Notes under the pieces: generated by a model
The model's input: the letters and a program-made list of their open reading frames with translations, nothing else
What the model was told of the DNA's origin: nothing
Database searches by the model: none
Program-made: the position numbers and the translations under genes
Shown here: positions 16,257 through 24,094 of the stretch, in pieces
How positions within the stretch are numbered: the stretch's first letter is position 1
Layout: the number at the start of each line of letters is the position of its first letter
NCBI GenBank assembly: GCA_046046915.1
Contig: JBJOIT010000032.1
Span: 1 to 30,630, forward strand
From: JBEEJZ01 sp046046915
GTDB taxonomy: Bacteria; Pseudomonadota; Gammaproteobacteria; Burkholderiales; Burkholderiaceae_C
Reading direction: 5' to 3'
DNA length: 30,630 bases

Positions 16257-17048
16257 TTAGACGGGCTCGGTCAACCGGCCGGCCACCAGCCTGAGCCGGC
16301 GCGAGCAACGCGCGGCCAAGCCCTCGTCATGGGTCACCAGCACAAAGGCCGTGCCTTGGGTACGGGCCAGACTCAACATCAGCTCGAACACGCCGTCTGC
16401 GGTGCTTCGGTCCAGATTACCGGTGGGTTCATCGGCCAGCACACAGGCGGGTTGGGTGACCAAGGCGCGTGCAATGGCCACCCGCTGGCGCTCGCCGCCC
16501 GACAGCTCGGCTGGCCGGTGATGCACACGGTCGGCCAGACCCACGGCCGCGAGCATGGCAGCCGCGGTGCGGGAGGCCTGCTCCCGGCTCTGGCGCCGTA
16601 TCCATAGGGGCATGGCCACGTTGTCCAGCGCACTGAACTCGGGCAACAAATGATGAAACTGGTAGACAAAACCCAGATAGCGGTTGCGCAAGGCGCCCTG
16701 GGCAGCGGCACTGAGTTGCGTCCAGTCCTGGCCCTGTAGGGTGACCTGCCCGCTGGTGGGTGCATCCAGCCCGCCCAGCAAGTGCAGCAGCGTGCTCTTG
16801 CCTGAGCCAGAGGCTCCCACGATGGCCAGCGTCTCGCCTGCGCGCACCTGCAACTCCACGCCCTGCAACACCGTCACATCCAGCCGCCCCTCGGTAAAGC
16901 GCTTGCTCAGGCCTGTGGCCTGAAGCACAACATTAGCAAGGAGCGTGGGGGCCATGTCGAGCGCCGCTCGGCCGCCCGAAGGCGCGAGGGCCCCCTCGGG
17001 GGGCAGCGATCCTCGCGCAGCGGGGAGCGTGGGGGCCCTATCACTCAT
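16257..17048 (-). CDS. lolD: Lipoprotein-releasing ABC transporter ATPase LolD, with 28-residue repeat-encoded insertion
   Basis: 263-aa ATPase of the LolCDE machine, which pulls mature lipoproteins out of the inner membrane and hands them to LolA. Walker A GASGSGKST (78-86), signature LSGGERQR (about 182-189), Walker B CVLADEPTGNLD and VTHD are intact. The start at 17048 overlaps the end of lolC by 8 bases. Near the N-terminus the residues APTL occur twice (5-8 and 33-36). They are encoded by a 14-base direct repeat, and the 84 bases between copies are a GC-rich palindromic repeat read in frame. Removing 84 bases restores a normal start (MSDRAPTLLANVVLQATGLSKRF without the insertion) and a usual length of 235. 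An ATG at 16955 is an alternative start. Confidence 0.93.
   Translation of the reverse strand: MSDRAPTLPAARGSLPPEGALAPSGGRAALDMAPTLLANVVLQATGLSKRFTEGRLDVTVLQGVELQVRAGETLAIVGASGSGKSTLLHLLGGLDAPTSGQVTLQGQDWTQLSAAAQGALRNRYLGFVYQFHHLLPEFSALDNVAMPLWIRRQSREQASRTAAAMLAAVGLADRVHHRPAELSGGERQRVAIARALVTQPACVLADEPTGNLDRSTADGVFELMLSLARTQGTAFVLVTHDEGLAARCSRRLRLVAGRLTEPV
16954..17037. repeat. 84-bp GC-rich repeat inserted in frame in lolD
   Basis: The sequence GGAGCGTGGGGGCC occurs at 16940-16953 and again at 17024-17037, exactly 84 bases apart. Between the copies lies a GC-rich stretch with the palindrome-like core GGGCCCCCTCGGGGGGC and flanking CGCCGCTCGGCCGCCCG. It is the kind of short dispersed repeat found between genes in Comamonadaceae. 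Because 84 is divisible by three and the repeat has no stop in this frame, lolD stays open. Confidence 0.8.
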
Positions 17049-18297
17049 AACGCAATGCCTCCGCCGGGTTCACCTGGCTGGCGCGCCAGCTGGGATAGAG
17101 CGTGGCCAAAAACGCCAGTGCGAGCGAAATCAGGGTGATGGGCAGGATGTCTGACTGCTGCGGGTCGCTGGGCATCTGGCTGATCAGGTAAATGTCTTTG
17201 GGCAAAAAGCTGGCGCTCAGCAACCGCTCCAGCGCTGGCACGATCACGTCGATGTTGAACGCCACGCCCAAGCCTAGTAGCAGGCCGGCAAAGGTGCCGA
17301 TCACCCCCACCAGAGCCCCTTGCACCACAAAAATGCCCATGATGCTTTTCGGGCTGGCGCCCAGGGTGCGCAGAATAGCGATGTCAGCGCGCTTGTCGGT
17401 CACCGTCATCACCAGGGTGCTGACCAGATTGAAGGCGGCCACCGCCACGATCAGGGTCAGGATGATGAACATCATGCGTTTTTCGAGCTGAACGGCGGCA
17501 AACCAGTTGCGGTTCTGGCGCGTCCAGTCGCGTATCAGCAGGTGATCGCTCAGTTGCGTGCTGAGGTCCAGCGCCACAGCGCGCGCCTGCTGCAAATCGC
17601 TCAGTTTCAGGCGCACACCGGTAGGGCCTTCGAGCCGAAAGATCCTGGCAGCGTCCTGCTCATGCACCATGACCAGGGCCGAGTCGTATTCAAAATGGCC
17701 CGAGTCAAAGGTGCCCACCACCGTCATCTGCTTGAGGCGCGGCACCACCCCCGCCGGAGTGACCTGGCCACTGGGCGCCACAAGTGTCACCTTGTCGCCT
17801 TCACGCACACCCAGGCTTCGCGCCAGCTCGCCGCCCAGCAGCACGCCAAACTCGCCAGGAATCAATCGCTTCAAAGCCGTGTTCTGCAAGGTGCCCGCCA
17901 GCTCGGTCACTTCGGGTTCCAGCGCGGGGTCGATGCCGCGCACCACGGTGCCTTTCATGTCCTCGCCCCGGGCCAGCAAGGCCTGGGCAGCAATGAAGGG
18001 CGCAGCGCCTATTACCTGCGGATGCTGGCGCACCTCCTTCAGGGTGCGGTTGACATCCGGCAGGGCCTGGCCGTCGGGCGTCAGGATTTCGATGTGAGAC
18101 ACCACGCCCAGCATGCGGTCGCGCACTTCTTTTTGAAACCCGTTCATCACGCTCAGCACAATGATGAGCGCCGCCACCCCCAACGAGATGCCCAGCATCG
18201 ACACCCCAGAAATAAACGAGATAAATCCGTTGCGCCGCGTGGCCCGCCCCGCCCGCGTGTAGCGCCAGCCCAGGATGAGTTCGTAAGGGATTTGCAT
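17041..18297 (-). CDS. lolC: Lipoprotein-releasing ABC transporter permease (LolC/LolE)
   Basis: 418-aa inner-membrane subunit of the lipoprotein sorting exporter. It has one N-terminal membrane helix (IPYELILGWRYTRAG, then about residues 25-50), a large periplasmic domain, and three C-terminal helices with the FtsX/MacB-type permease domain (AILRTLGASPKSIMGIFVVQGALVG, and LATLYPSWRASQVNPAEALRYE at the end). LolC and LolE are paralogues, and many Betaproteobacteria have a single gene that could be called either. Length agrees with the family (400-415). The stop overlaps the lolD start, giving the usual lolC-lolD order. The gene begins 8 bases after the end of the MNT-HepT gene on the same strand. 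Confidence 0.93.
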   Translation of the reverse strand: MQIPYELILGWRYTRAGRATRRNGFISFISGVSMLGISLGVAALIIVLSVMNGFQKEVRDRMLGVVSHIEILTPDGQALPDVNRTLKEVRQHPQVIGAAPFIAAQALLARGEDMKGTVVRGIDPALEPEVTELAGTLQNTALKRLIPGEFGVLLGGELARSLGVREGDKVTLVAPSGQVTPAGVVPRLKQMTVVGTFDSGHFEYDSALVMVHEQDAARIFRLEGPTGVRLKLSDLQQARAVALDLSTQLSDHLLIRDWTRQNRNWFAAVQLEKRMMFIILTLIVAVAAFNLVSTLVMTVTDKRADIAILRTLGASPKSIMGIFVVQGALVGVIGTFAGLLLGLGVAFNIDVIVPALERLLSASFLPKDIYLISQMPSDPQQSDILPITLISLALAFLATLYPSWRASQVNPAEALRYE

Positions 18298-18305
18298 GCG
18301 CGTGT

Positions 18306-19115
18306 TCAGGTTTTAGGGCCAGCCGCATCGCGTTTCAACAGGGCTTGGCTGTACTGCAAAAAATCATCCAGGTGGGATTCGATGATGCTCACGGTGATAG
18401 GCAACTGCAGCGCCTGATAGTCATGCACGGCCACATTACGAAAACCCACCATGTGTTTCAGATTCAGGGCCAAGCCGGCGTCAATCCAGCCGGCGCGGGT
18501 CAACAACTCAAACACATCACGCGCGCTTTGTGGCACACCCAGGCGATCGCGGCGCACCAGATGTTGCCCCATGTCCAGAGCCGCCTCGCAAGCCCTTTGA
18601 ATGTTCAGGATGGCGGCGTCCTGCCGGGTGAAATCGGTGGCGAAGGTGGCGGGGTTGAGGTGGTACTCCTCACGCGCACGGCTCACGCGGCGCTTTATCG
18701 TGGCGGCCATATTGATCAGCACGTCATCTGCCATAGACCGCCCATCCGTTTGTATGTCTGCCAGAAAACCCGCGCGGGCGGTGTCCAGTTCGGTTTTTTC
18801 GCTCAGCATCGCAGCTTCCCAAACACCCACCTGCGCATCTTTGGTCCACCACCGCTCGCCTGTGGTCAGCACCTGGTGTTGCATCACTGTGGAAGCCGCT
18901 CGCATGTCCAGCAAGTCCACCGGGCAGCCGACCAGATCAGTCAACTCCCCCGACAGGCGCCAAAGCGCCAGAGGATCGGCATAACCCGCCACCAACACAG
19001 CCAGATCCAGATCGCTGTCTGGGCCGCTGGTGCCTTGCACGCGGCTGCCAAAGGCGTACACCGCAAGCAAGTTGGGCATGTGTTTCTTCAATAAATCGAC
19101 GACGGCGGCTTTCAT
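18306..19115 (-). CDS. Fused MNT nucleotidyltransferase-HepT protein (type VII toxin-antitoxin domains in one chain)
   Basis: 269-aa protein with two domains normally encoded by separate genes. Residues 1 to about 105 are a minimal nucleotidyltransferase (MntA-like). The motif GS-x10-DxD is complete (Gly23-Ser24, then Asp35 and Asp37). Residues about 125-265 are HepT-like (DUF86, HEPN fold) with the R-x4-H-x-Y motif at Arg226, His231 and Tyr233 (RNVAVHDY). In the two-gene systems, MntA adds AMP to that tyrosine and so disarms the HepT RNase. Here both parts are continuous with no stop or frameshift, so the modification could occur within the chain, or the protein may not be a toxin-antitoxin system. 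It lies upstream of lolC on the same strand, 8 bases apart. Confidence 0.85.
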   Translation of the reverse strand: MKAAVVDLLKKHMPNLLAVYAFGSRVQGTSGPDSDLDLAVLVAGYADPLALWRLSGELTDLVGCPVDLLDMRAASTVMQHQVLTTGERWWTKDAQVGVWEAAMLSEKTELDTARAGFLADIQTDGRSMADDVLINMAATIKRRVSRAREEYHLNPATFATDFTRQDAAILNIQRACEAALDMGQHLVRRDRLGVPQSARDVFELLTRAGWIDAGLALNLKHMVGFRNVAVHDYQALQLPITVSIIESHLDDFLQYSQALLKRDAAGPKT

Positions 19116-19265
19116 GGGCTGGCAGATTGTCCCTCAGACGACGCCAAGGGAGCTTGCCGTTTCGCTTGTCATTTCAATTGACGGTTTGTTCGTCGTTTTG
19201 TTTGCAAAGCCTTACCAACACGGCCCCTGCGCAAGACCGCCCAAGACTCCGGGACAATAGTGCCT

Positions 19266-20282
19266 ATGACCGAACCGCGACCGAGCACCACGCCGCCCAT
19301 TACCACGCCAAGGACAACGCCCGCTACCACGTCAACTACCACCCACCTGATCGTGAATGCCGCTGGCCTCGCGGAGTTGAGCGACACCCAGGTGCGCCAA
19401 TTTGCTGCCCTGATGCCAACTCTGCGCGAAATGATGGGCCACCTGGTGAGCGCAGGCAAGGTGCAGTGCGACGACGACAGCCCGGCCACGCCTTACGAGT
19501 TGGCACTGGCGAAGTCGCGTGGCCTGCATCAGGCGCCAGGCCTCATCCCCTGGGCCGCGTTTGACACCCGGACCTACCAGGTGCCCTGCGCCTGGATCAC
19601 GCCCAGCCATTGCCAGGTCGGCGCCGATCAGGCCCTGCTGCGCGACCCGGCCGAGCTGGCGCTGGACGAGACCAGCTCACGCGCCTTGATGGCGGCCGCC
19701 GCGCCCTACTTTTTAGAAGATGGCATCACCCTGCACTACCACCGGCCCGACGCCTGGCTGGCCACGGGTGAGCTGTTTCGCGACCTGCCCACCCGTTCCT
19801 TGCAACAGGTGGTGCACCGGCGCATCACTACCGCTTTTTTTGATGGCAGCACCCCAGCTGCCGTGCGCTTGCGCCGCCTGCAAAACGAGATGCAAATGCT
19901 GTTTTACAGCCACCCGGCCTATGACGAGCGTCAGGCACGCGGGCAACTGGGCATCAACACCTTCTGGCCGCATGGCGCAGGCGAGCTGAACGCCGCCCCG
20001 GTGCCACTGCCGGATGTCAAGCTGGTCACGGCAACCTTGGCCGACATGGCCGCAACCAGGCAAGCGGAAACGGCCCCAGATGCCCTGGAGGCCTGGCAAA
20101 CACTCGACGCCCAAACCCTGCGCCCCTTGCTGGCAGACGTGCAGCAGGGCCTGGCGCTGCACCTGACCCTGTGCGGCGAGCACCAGGCCCTGAGCTTTCG
20201 CACGGCCCCACGCTCGTGGCTGGCGCGGCTGCTACACACGCTGGGCCGACGCCCGGCGCTACCCCCCTTGCACCAACTATGA
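19266..20282 (+). CDS. rpfE: RpfE-type regulatory protein / phosphoglycerate mutase-like
   Basis: 338-aa cytoplasmic protein that resembles the family called regulatory protein RpfE type, often annotated as phosphoglycerate mutase, found directly before recJ in xanthomonads and Burkholderiales. The function is not established. Residues 1-27 are Thr/Pro-rich low complexity and probably disordered. The body has conserved stretches such as ITPSHCQVGADQALL, PYFLEDGITLHYHRPDAWLATGELF, QNEMQMLFYSHPAYDERQ and INTFWPHGAGEL. The ATG at 19266 is chosen. A GTG two codons earlier is possible. Its TGA overlaps the recJ ATG (ATGA at 20279-20282), so the two are translationally coupled. A TTGACG at 19178-19183 may be a -35 box, but no clear -10 follows. 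Confidence 0.75.
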   Translation: MTEPRPSTTPPITTPRTTPATTSTTTHLIVNAAGLAELSDTQVRQFAALMPTLREMMGHLVSAGKVQCDDDSPATPYELALAKSRGLHQAPGLIPWAAFDTRTYQVPCAWITPSHCQVGADQALLRDPAELALDETSSRALMAAAAPYFLEDGITLHYHRPDAWLATGELFRDLPTRSLQQVVHRRITTAFFDGSTPAAVRLRRLQNEMQMLFYSHPAYDERQARGQLGINTFWPHGAGELNAAPVPLPDVKLVTATLADMAATRQAETAPDALEAWQTLDAQTLRPLLADVQQGLALHLTLCGEHQALSFRTAPRSWLARLLHTLGRRPALPPLHQL

Positions 20283-22003
20283 AGATCGTTCCCCGCGACA
20301 TCCCCCCCCGCGCTGCTTGGGCACTGGAACAAAGCGGCGTGCACCCCTTGCTGGCCCGCCTGTACGCCGCGCGGGGCGTGACCTCCAAAACCGAGCTGGA
20401 CGACGGCCTGACCCTGTTGCTGCCGCCTGCCAGCCTGAAGGGCGCGCAAGACGCTGCTGTGTTGTTGGCCGACGCCATGGCGCAACACAAGCGCCTGTGC
20501 ATCGTGGCCGACTACGACTGCGACGGCGCCACCGCCTGTGCCGTGGGCGTGCGTGGCCTGCGTCTGCTGGGTGCCCAGCACGTCAGCTATCTGGTGCCCG
20601 ACCGCGTGGTCGACGGCTACGGCCTAACGCCACCCATCGCCCAGCGCGTAAAAGACAGCGGCGCCGATGTGCTTATCACCGTGGACAACGGCATTGCCAG
20701 CCTGGAGGGTGTGGCCGCTGCCCGCGCCCTGGGCCTGCAGGTGCTGGTGACCGACCACCACCTGCCCGCCTCCATCGACGGCCAGATCGTGCTGCCAGAG
20801 GCCAATGTCATCGTCAACCCCAACCAGCCCGACTGCAGTTTTGAGAGCAAGTCCATCGCTGGTGTGGGCGTGATGTTTTATGTGCTGTTGGCCCTACGTG
20901 CCGAACTCCGCGCCCGGGGGGTGCTGGATGCCCAACACAGCCCCCGTATGGACCCCTTGCTGCCACTGGTGGCGCTAGGCACCGTGGCCGACGTGGTGCG
21001 GCTCGACGCCAATAACCGCCGGCTGGTGGCGCAAGGGCTCAAGCGCATCCGCGCGGGCACCCTGCCAGCGGGCCTGTCAGCGCTGTTCACGGCCGCCGGG
21101 CGACAGGTGCGCACCGCCACCACCTTCGACTTCGGCTTTGCGCTGGGCCCGCGCATCAACGCCGCTGGCCGGCTGGCCGACATGACGCTGGGCATTGAAT
21201 GCCTGCTGACCGATGACGCTGGCCGCGCCACCGAGCTGGCCCAGGCACTGGACGGCATCAACCGCCAGCGCCGCGAGATCGAAGGCGACATGCGCGAGCA
21301 GGCCATGAACATCGTCGATGGCCTGTTTGACGAAGGCGACGAGCCGCCCCCCGCCGTGTGCGTGTTCGACCCCGACTTTCATGAGGGCGTGGTGGGCATC
21401 GTGGCCTCGCGCATCAAGGACAAACTGCACCGCCCCAGCTTCGTGTTTGCCGCCAGCAACGCGCCGGGCAAGGAGCACGAGCTCAAAGGCTCGGGGCGCT
21501 CCATCCCTGGGTTTCATCTGCGCGATGCCTTGGACCTGGTGGCCAAGCGCCACCCCGGCGTGTTGCTGCGTTTTGGCGGGCATGCCATGGCAGCCGGCTG
21601 CACGGTGGCAGAGGAGCACTTTGAGGTGTTCGAGCAGGCGCTGGCTCAGGTGGCCCAGGAATGGCTGGACGCCGCCACCCTGACGCGCCGGCTGGAGACC
21701 GACGGCCCCTTGGCGCCCGAGTACCGCCGCACCGATCTGGTGGAGACGCTGCACCGCGAGGTGTGGGGCCAGGGCTTTGCACCTCCCACCTTCAGCGAAG
21801 AAGTCGAGGTGGTGTCGCAACGACTGGTCGGCGAAAAACACCTGTCCCTCAAACTCAAGCACCAGGGCCAACCGGTAGACGGCATCTGGTTTGGTCACAC
21901 CGAGCCCCTGCCCGCGCGCGTCACCCTGGCCTTCAGGTTGGATGCTGACGAGTGGCAGGGCGTGCGCCGGGTGAGGTTTTTGGTGGAAGGCGCTCAGTTG
22001 TAA
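20279..22003 (+). CDS. recJ: Single-stranded-DNA-specific exonuclease RecJ
   Basis: 574-aa cytoplasmic 5'-3' exonuclease used in RecF-pathway repair, mismatch repair and base excision repair. It is a DHH-superfamily enzyme with Mn/Mg at the active site. Motif I ADYDCDGATA (Asp78, Asp80, Asp82), motif II VDNGIAS, motif III DHH at Asp159-His160-His161, and the DHHA1 signature GGHAMAAG (from Gly433) are all present. The start at 20279 overlaps the upstream rpfE stop. A longer frame starting at 20171 lies inside rpfE and adds nothing family-like. The last 71 bases overlap the convergent MFS gene. Length is normal for the family (about 560-580). Confidence 0.97.
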   Translation: MKIVPRDIPPRAAWALEQSGVHPLLARLYAARGVTSKTELDDGLTLLLPPASLKGAQDAAVLLADAMAQHKRLCIVADYDCDGATACAVGVRGLRLLGAQHVSYLVPDRVVDGYGLTPPIAQRVKDSGADVLITVDNGIASLEGVAAARALGLQVLVTDHHLPASIDGQIVLPEANVIVNPNQPDCSFESKSIAGVGVMFYVLLALRAELRARGVLDAQHSPRMDPLLPLVALGTVADVVRLDANNRRLVAQGLKRIRAGTLPAGLSALFTAAGRQVRTATTFDFGFALGPRINAAGRLADMTLGIECLLTDDAGRATELAQALDGINRQRREIEGDMREQAMNIVDGLFDEGDEPPPAVCVFDPDFHEGVVGIVASRIKDKLHRPSFVFAASNAPGKEHELKGSGRSIPGFHLRDALDLVAKRHPGVLLRFGGHAMAAGCTVAEEHFEVFEQALAQVAQEWLDAATLTRRLETDGPLAPEYRRTDLVETLHREVWGQGFAPPTFSEEVEVVSQRLVGEKHLSLKLKHQGQPVDGIWFGHTEPLPARVTLAFRLDADEWQGVRRVRFLVEGAQL

Positions 22004-23195
22004 CCAGGCTCAGCCGCCAGACCAGCAGCACACCCAGTGCGCAGGCCAGCACATTGATCAGCCAAGTCAGGTGCCAGTCGCCCGTCGACTGGGCAAGCGC
22101 CGCTGCCAGAGGCGGCACCAAAAACTGGCCCATCATCGACATCTGGGTCGTCCAGCCCAGCGAGGTCGACACCGTGTGCTCGTTGGGTGCCACCCGCACG
22201 GCCAGCATGAACAGGCTGCCAGGTATCAAACCGCCCACCGCAGAAAACAGGCCCACAGCCAGCAAACGCCCACTCACGGGCACCACGTCTGCCAGCCCAA
22301 AGGTCACCCAGGCACCCAGGGCCATCACGCCAAAAGCAGCACTCAGCACCCGGCGCGGCGGCACGCCACGGTGCAGCAGGCGACCCGCCATCACATTGCC
22401 CACCACATTCAACAACGATGTCACGGCGGTCGCCACACCCGCCCCAAAAGGGCTGACTCCGGCCGCCTGCAGCAGCGTGGGCATGAAACCAATCACCATC
22501 ATCCACTGGCTGGAATAGGCACCAAAGGCCAGGGCCACCCACCAGGTGCCCGGGTTGCGCCAGGTCGCCCACAAGCGGGCATGCCAACTCGGGCCAGACG
22601 CCTGGGCTTGTGTAATAGCGTGCGTTTGGGCAGGCTCAGGGGCACCGGGCGGCCGCACGCCGCGCCACAAGGCAGCCGCCATCAGCAGGGACACCGCCGA
22701 CAGGCTTGCCCACCAGCCCGACCAGTGCAGCTGCGCCATCACCAATGGCCCCAACAACAAGGCCGTCGCCGTCCCCACCGGCATAAAGGTGCTCCACCAC
22801 CCCATCAGCAAGGGCAATTGCCCCGGCACCACCAGGCGGCGTATCAGGGCCGGGGCTGGCACCACCACCAGCAAAAAGGCCACGCCTTCCAGCGCTCGCA
22901 GCACCAGCAGAGTGGGCACCGTGCGTGCAAAAGCGCCCGCCGCACTGGCCAAGGCCATCAGCACCAGCCCCGTCAACAAGCTGCGCCGCAAGCCCCAAGC
23001 ATCGGCAAACAGCCCAATGAACACCGCTACCAGCATGCCCGCCATTTGAGACATCGACAACAGCCAGCCCGCCTCGACCAGCTGCATACCAAGGGCCTCG
23101 CGCAGCACCGGTATGGCGGGCGGCACCTTGCCCACGTGCATGGCCGCCGTCACTCCGGCCAGGATGACGAGGTGGGCGGGGTGGAGGGAGGGCAT
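21933..23195 (-). CDS. MFS transporter (CynX/NreB-like)
   Basis: 420-aa inner-membrane protein of the major facilitator superfamily with about 12 hydrophobic helices. The typical loop-2 motif appears as GLFADAWGLRRSLL, and further helices run to the C-terminus (VLACALGVLLVWRLS). The substrate is not predictable. The start at 23195 (MPSLHPAHLVILAG) is chosen because the first helix follows directly. Starts at 23222 or 23240 are alternatives and no strong ribosome-binding site separates them. The C-terminal tail is Pro/Thr-rich and its coding sequence overlaps the end of recJ by 71 bases. This gene marks the end of the high-GC core block: just upstream the DNA becomes AT-rich and the defence island begins. 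Confidence 0.88.
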   Translation of the reverse strand: MPSLHPAHLVILAGVTAAMHVGKVPPAIPVLREALGMQLVEAGWLLSMSQMAGMLVAVFIGLFADAWGLRRSLLTGLVLMALASAAGAFARTVPTLLVLRALEGVAFLLVVVPAPALIRRLVVPGQLPLLMGWWSTFMPVGTATALLLGPLVMAQLHWSGWWASLSAVSLLMAAALWRGVRPPGAPEPAQTHAITQAQASGPSWHARLWATWRNPGTWWVALAFGAYSSQWMMVIGFMPTLLQAAGVSPFGAGVATAVTSLLNVVGNVMAGRLLHRGVPPRRVLSAAFGVMALGAWVTFGLADVVPVSGRLLAVGLFSAVGGLIPGSLFMLAVRVAPNEHTVSTSLGWTTQMSMMGQFLVPPLAAALAQSTGDWHLTWLINVLACALGVLLVWRLSLVTTERLPPKTSPGARPATRQHPT

Positions 23196-23358
23196 CAGTT
23201 TCTTTAACGACCTAAAAGACATAAAAAATCTACAGCCCATTGACTTCTATAAAGGTAAGCGCAGCCCTTGAACGCCACGACGCTTGTCTAAACCATTCAT
23301 CACAGAATATTTAGACATCAATAAAAACAATGACTTAGAAGAAAAAAATGGAATTTTC
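23196..23358. other. AT-rich gap at the island boundary, no gene
   Basis: Between the MFS start and the stop of the 88-aa gene is a clearly AT-rich stretch with A-runs (AATAAAAACAATGACTTAGA). A plus-strand frame starting at TTG 23284 gives about 35 residues of plausible-looking sequence, then runs antisense through the next gene, so it is not called. No terminator hairpin or promoter was convincing. Confidence 0.6.
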
Positions 23359-23625
23359 TTAGCTAAAGCTCATCTCTCCTACTCCAGTTTTAGACAAGAA
23401 CCAAACGGCCGATGTGCGCGGACCAACAGGCTGCATCAGACCCGATCTCCGCATGCTCTGGAGCAGGTTTCCGACCTTGTTGGCTTTTTGCTCAGGCTTC
23501 AGGAGACTAGGTAATTTGGTGATCAAAAGTTCATCAAGCTCAGAACGGGTGAACTCGATGGTCGAACGCTCACGCGCTTGCGCCAGCAGGTCATGGAGTA
23601 CCGCGAGCTTGGATACGTCATTCAT
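23359..23625 (-). CDS. Small protein of unknown function (possible winged helix)
   Basis: 88-aa protein I do not recognise by name. It has helices rich in charged and leucine residues (VSKLAVLHDLLAQARERS, TRSELDELLITKLPSLLK, KANKVGNLLQSMRRSG), followed by PVGPRTSAVWFL. This order of helices and a short strand could be a winged-helix DNA-binding fold, but that is a guess. The start ATG at 23625 has a fair ribosome-binding site (GAAAGG, 8 bases before) and overlaps the stop of the upstream truncated nuclease frame as ATGA. It lies at the left end of the defence island, so a regulatory or accessory role there is possible. Confidence 0.65.
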   Translation of the reverse strand: MNDVSKLAVLHDLLAQARERSTIEFTRSELDELLITKLPSLLKPEQKANKVGNLLQSMRRSGLMQPVGPRTSAVWFLSKTGVGEMSFS

Positions 23626-23864
23626 GAGCAAAGCCTTTCACTATCGCGCGCCCAGACACGAGAAATAAGCCCCGACTGGGCCAGCAAGTCCAGCCTGCAG
23701 CTGGCGTAGGTGTGCACCTCGCGGCCAATGATCAGCCAGTCGTTGGACAGGATGCGCGGGTCTTGAATGATCATCTCCCGCAGCTGCTCTTCGGCGGCGA
23801 GTTGGGTGGCTTGCAGCGGCGCGGGCTTTTCGCCGACTTGCCTGATGGCATGGTGGATGGGCAT
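23622..23864 (-). pseudogene. Truncated NucS/DUF91-like nuclease (N-terminal remnant)
   Basis: 80-aa frame that resembles the start of PD-(D/E)XK NucS/DUF91-like nucleases: MPIHHAIRQVGEKPAPLQ, LAAEEQLREMIIQDPRIL, SNDWLIIGRE and RLDLLA. In intact relatives, RIDLLA is followed by a strand and a catalytic ELKRD motif. Here the sequence departs after LAQSGLISRV and ends with ARDSERLCS, with no catalytic lysine motif. It should therefore have no nuclease activity. It has its own ribosome-binding site (AAAGG, about 8 bases before ATG 23864). Its stop overlaps the next ATG, so the translation coupling may still be used even if the product is inactive. Internal deletion or recombination explains it best. 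A genuine short gene cannot be excluded. Confidence 0.55.
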
Positions 23865-23994
23865 GGGGCCGCCTTTAGAGCGTTTCAGATAACAAAGACT
23901 CTGGCAACCTGTTGATTTGAAACAACATTTATCCAAAACCCGCGTTGTTATCCGGCGCCACAGAAAACAATTTCAAAGGTTTTTGATGGGGCGA

Positions 23995-24084
23995 TTGGCG
24001 CGAACCCGGTTTAGCAAGCTAAACTCCGCGCAACACGGCCCCCTTCGGTAAAGCGCTTCGGCGCCAAGCTGCTTGGGGGTTTTT
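23995..24084. other. Structured intergenic stretch with hairpins, possible terminator read on plus strand
   Basis: GTTTAG-CAAG-CTAAAC (24009-24024) is a perfect 6-bp stem flanked by GCGCG and CGCGC that could extend it. Next, CCCCC (24039-24043) pairs with GGGGG (24075-24079), followed by five T. Inside it is GCGC-TTCG-GCGC (24053-24064), a classical UUCG tetraloop. The T-run is on the plus strand, opposite to the island genes. The 230 bases between the nuclease remnant and abi hold no credible gene. Confidence 0.45.
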
Positions 24085-24094
24085 CTTTGGGCGC

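Noticed and set aside
23284..23514. Plus-strand frame starting at TTG with a plausible first 35 residues
   Set aside because: It continues antisense into the 88-aa gene and has no ribosome-binding site; at most a gene fragment.
23998..24035. tRNA-like fragment (GGGTTCGCGCC on the minus strand resembles a T-arm)
   Set aside because: No matching anticodon arm, acceptor stem or D-arm could be folded around it; the stems fit simple hairpins better.
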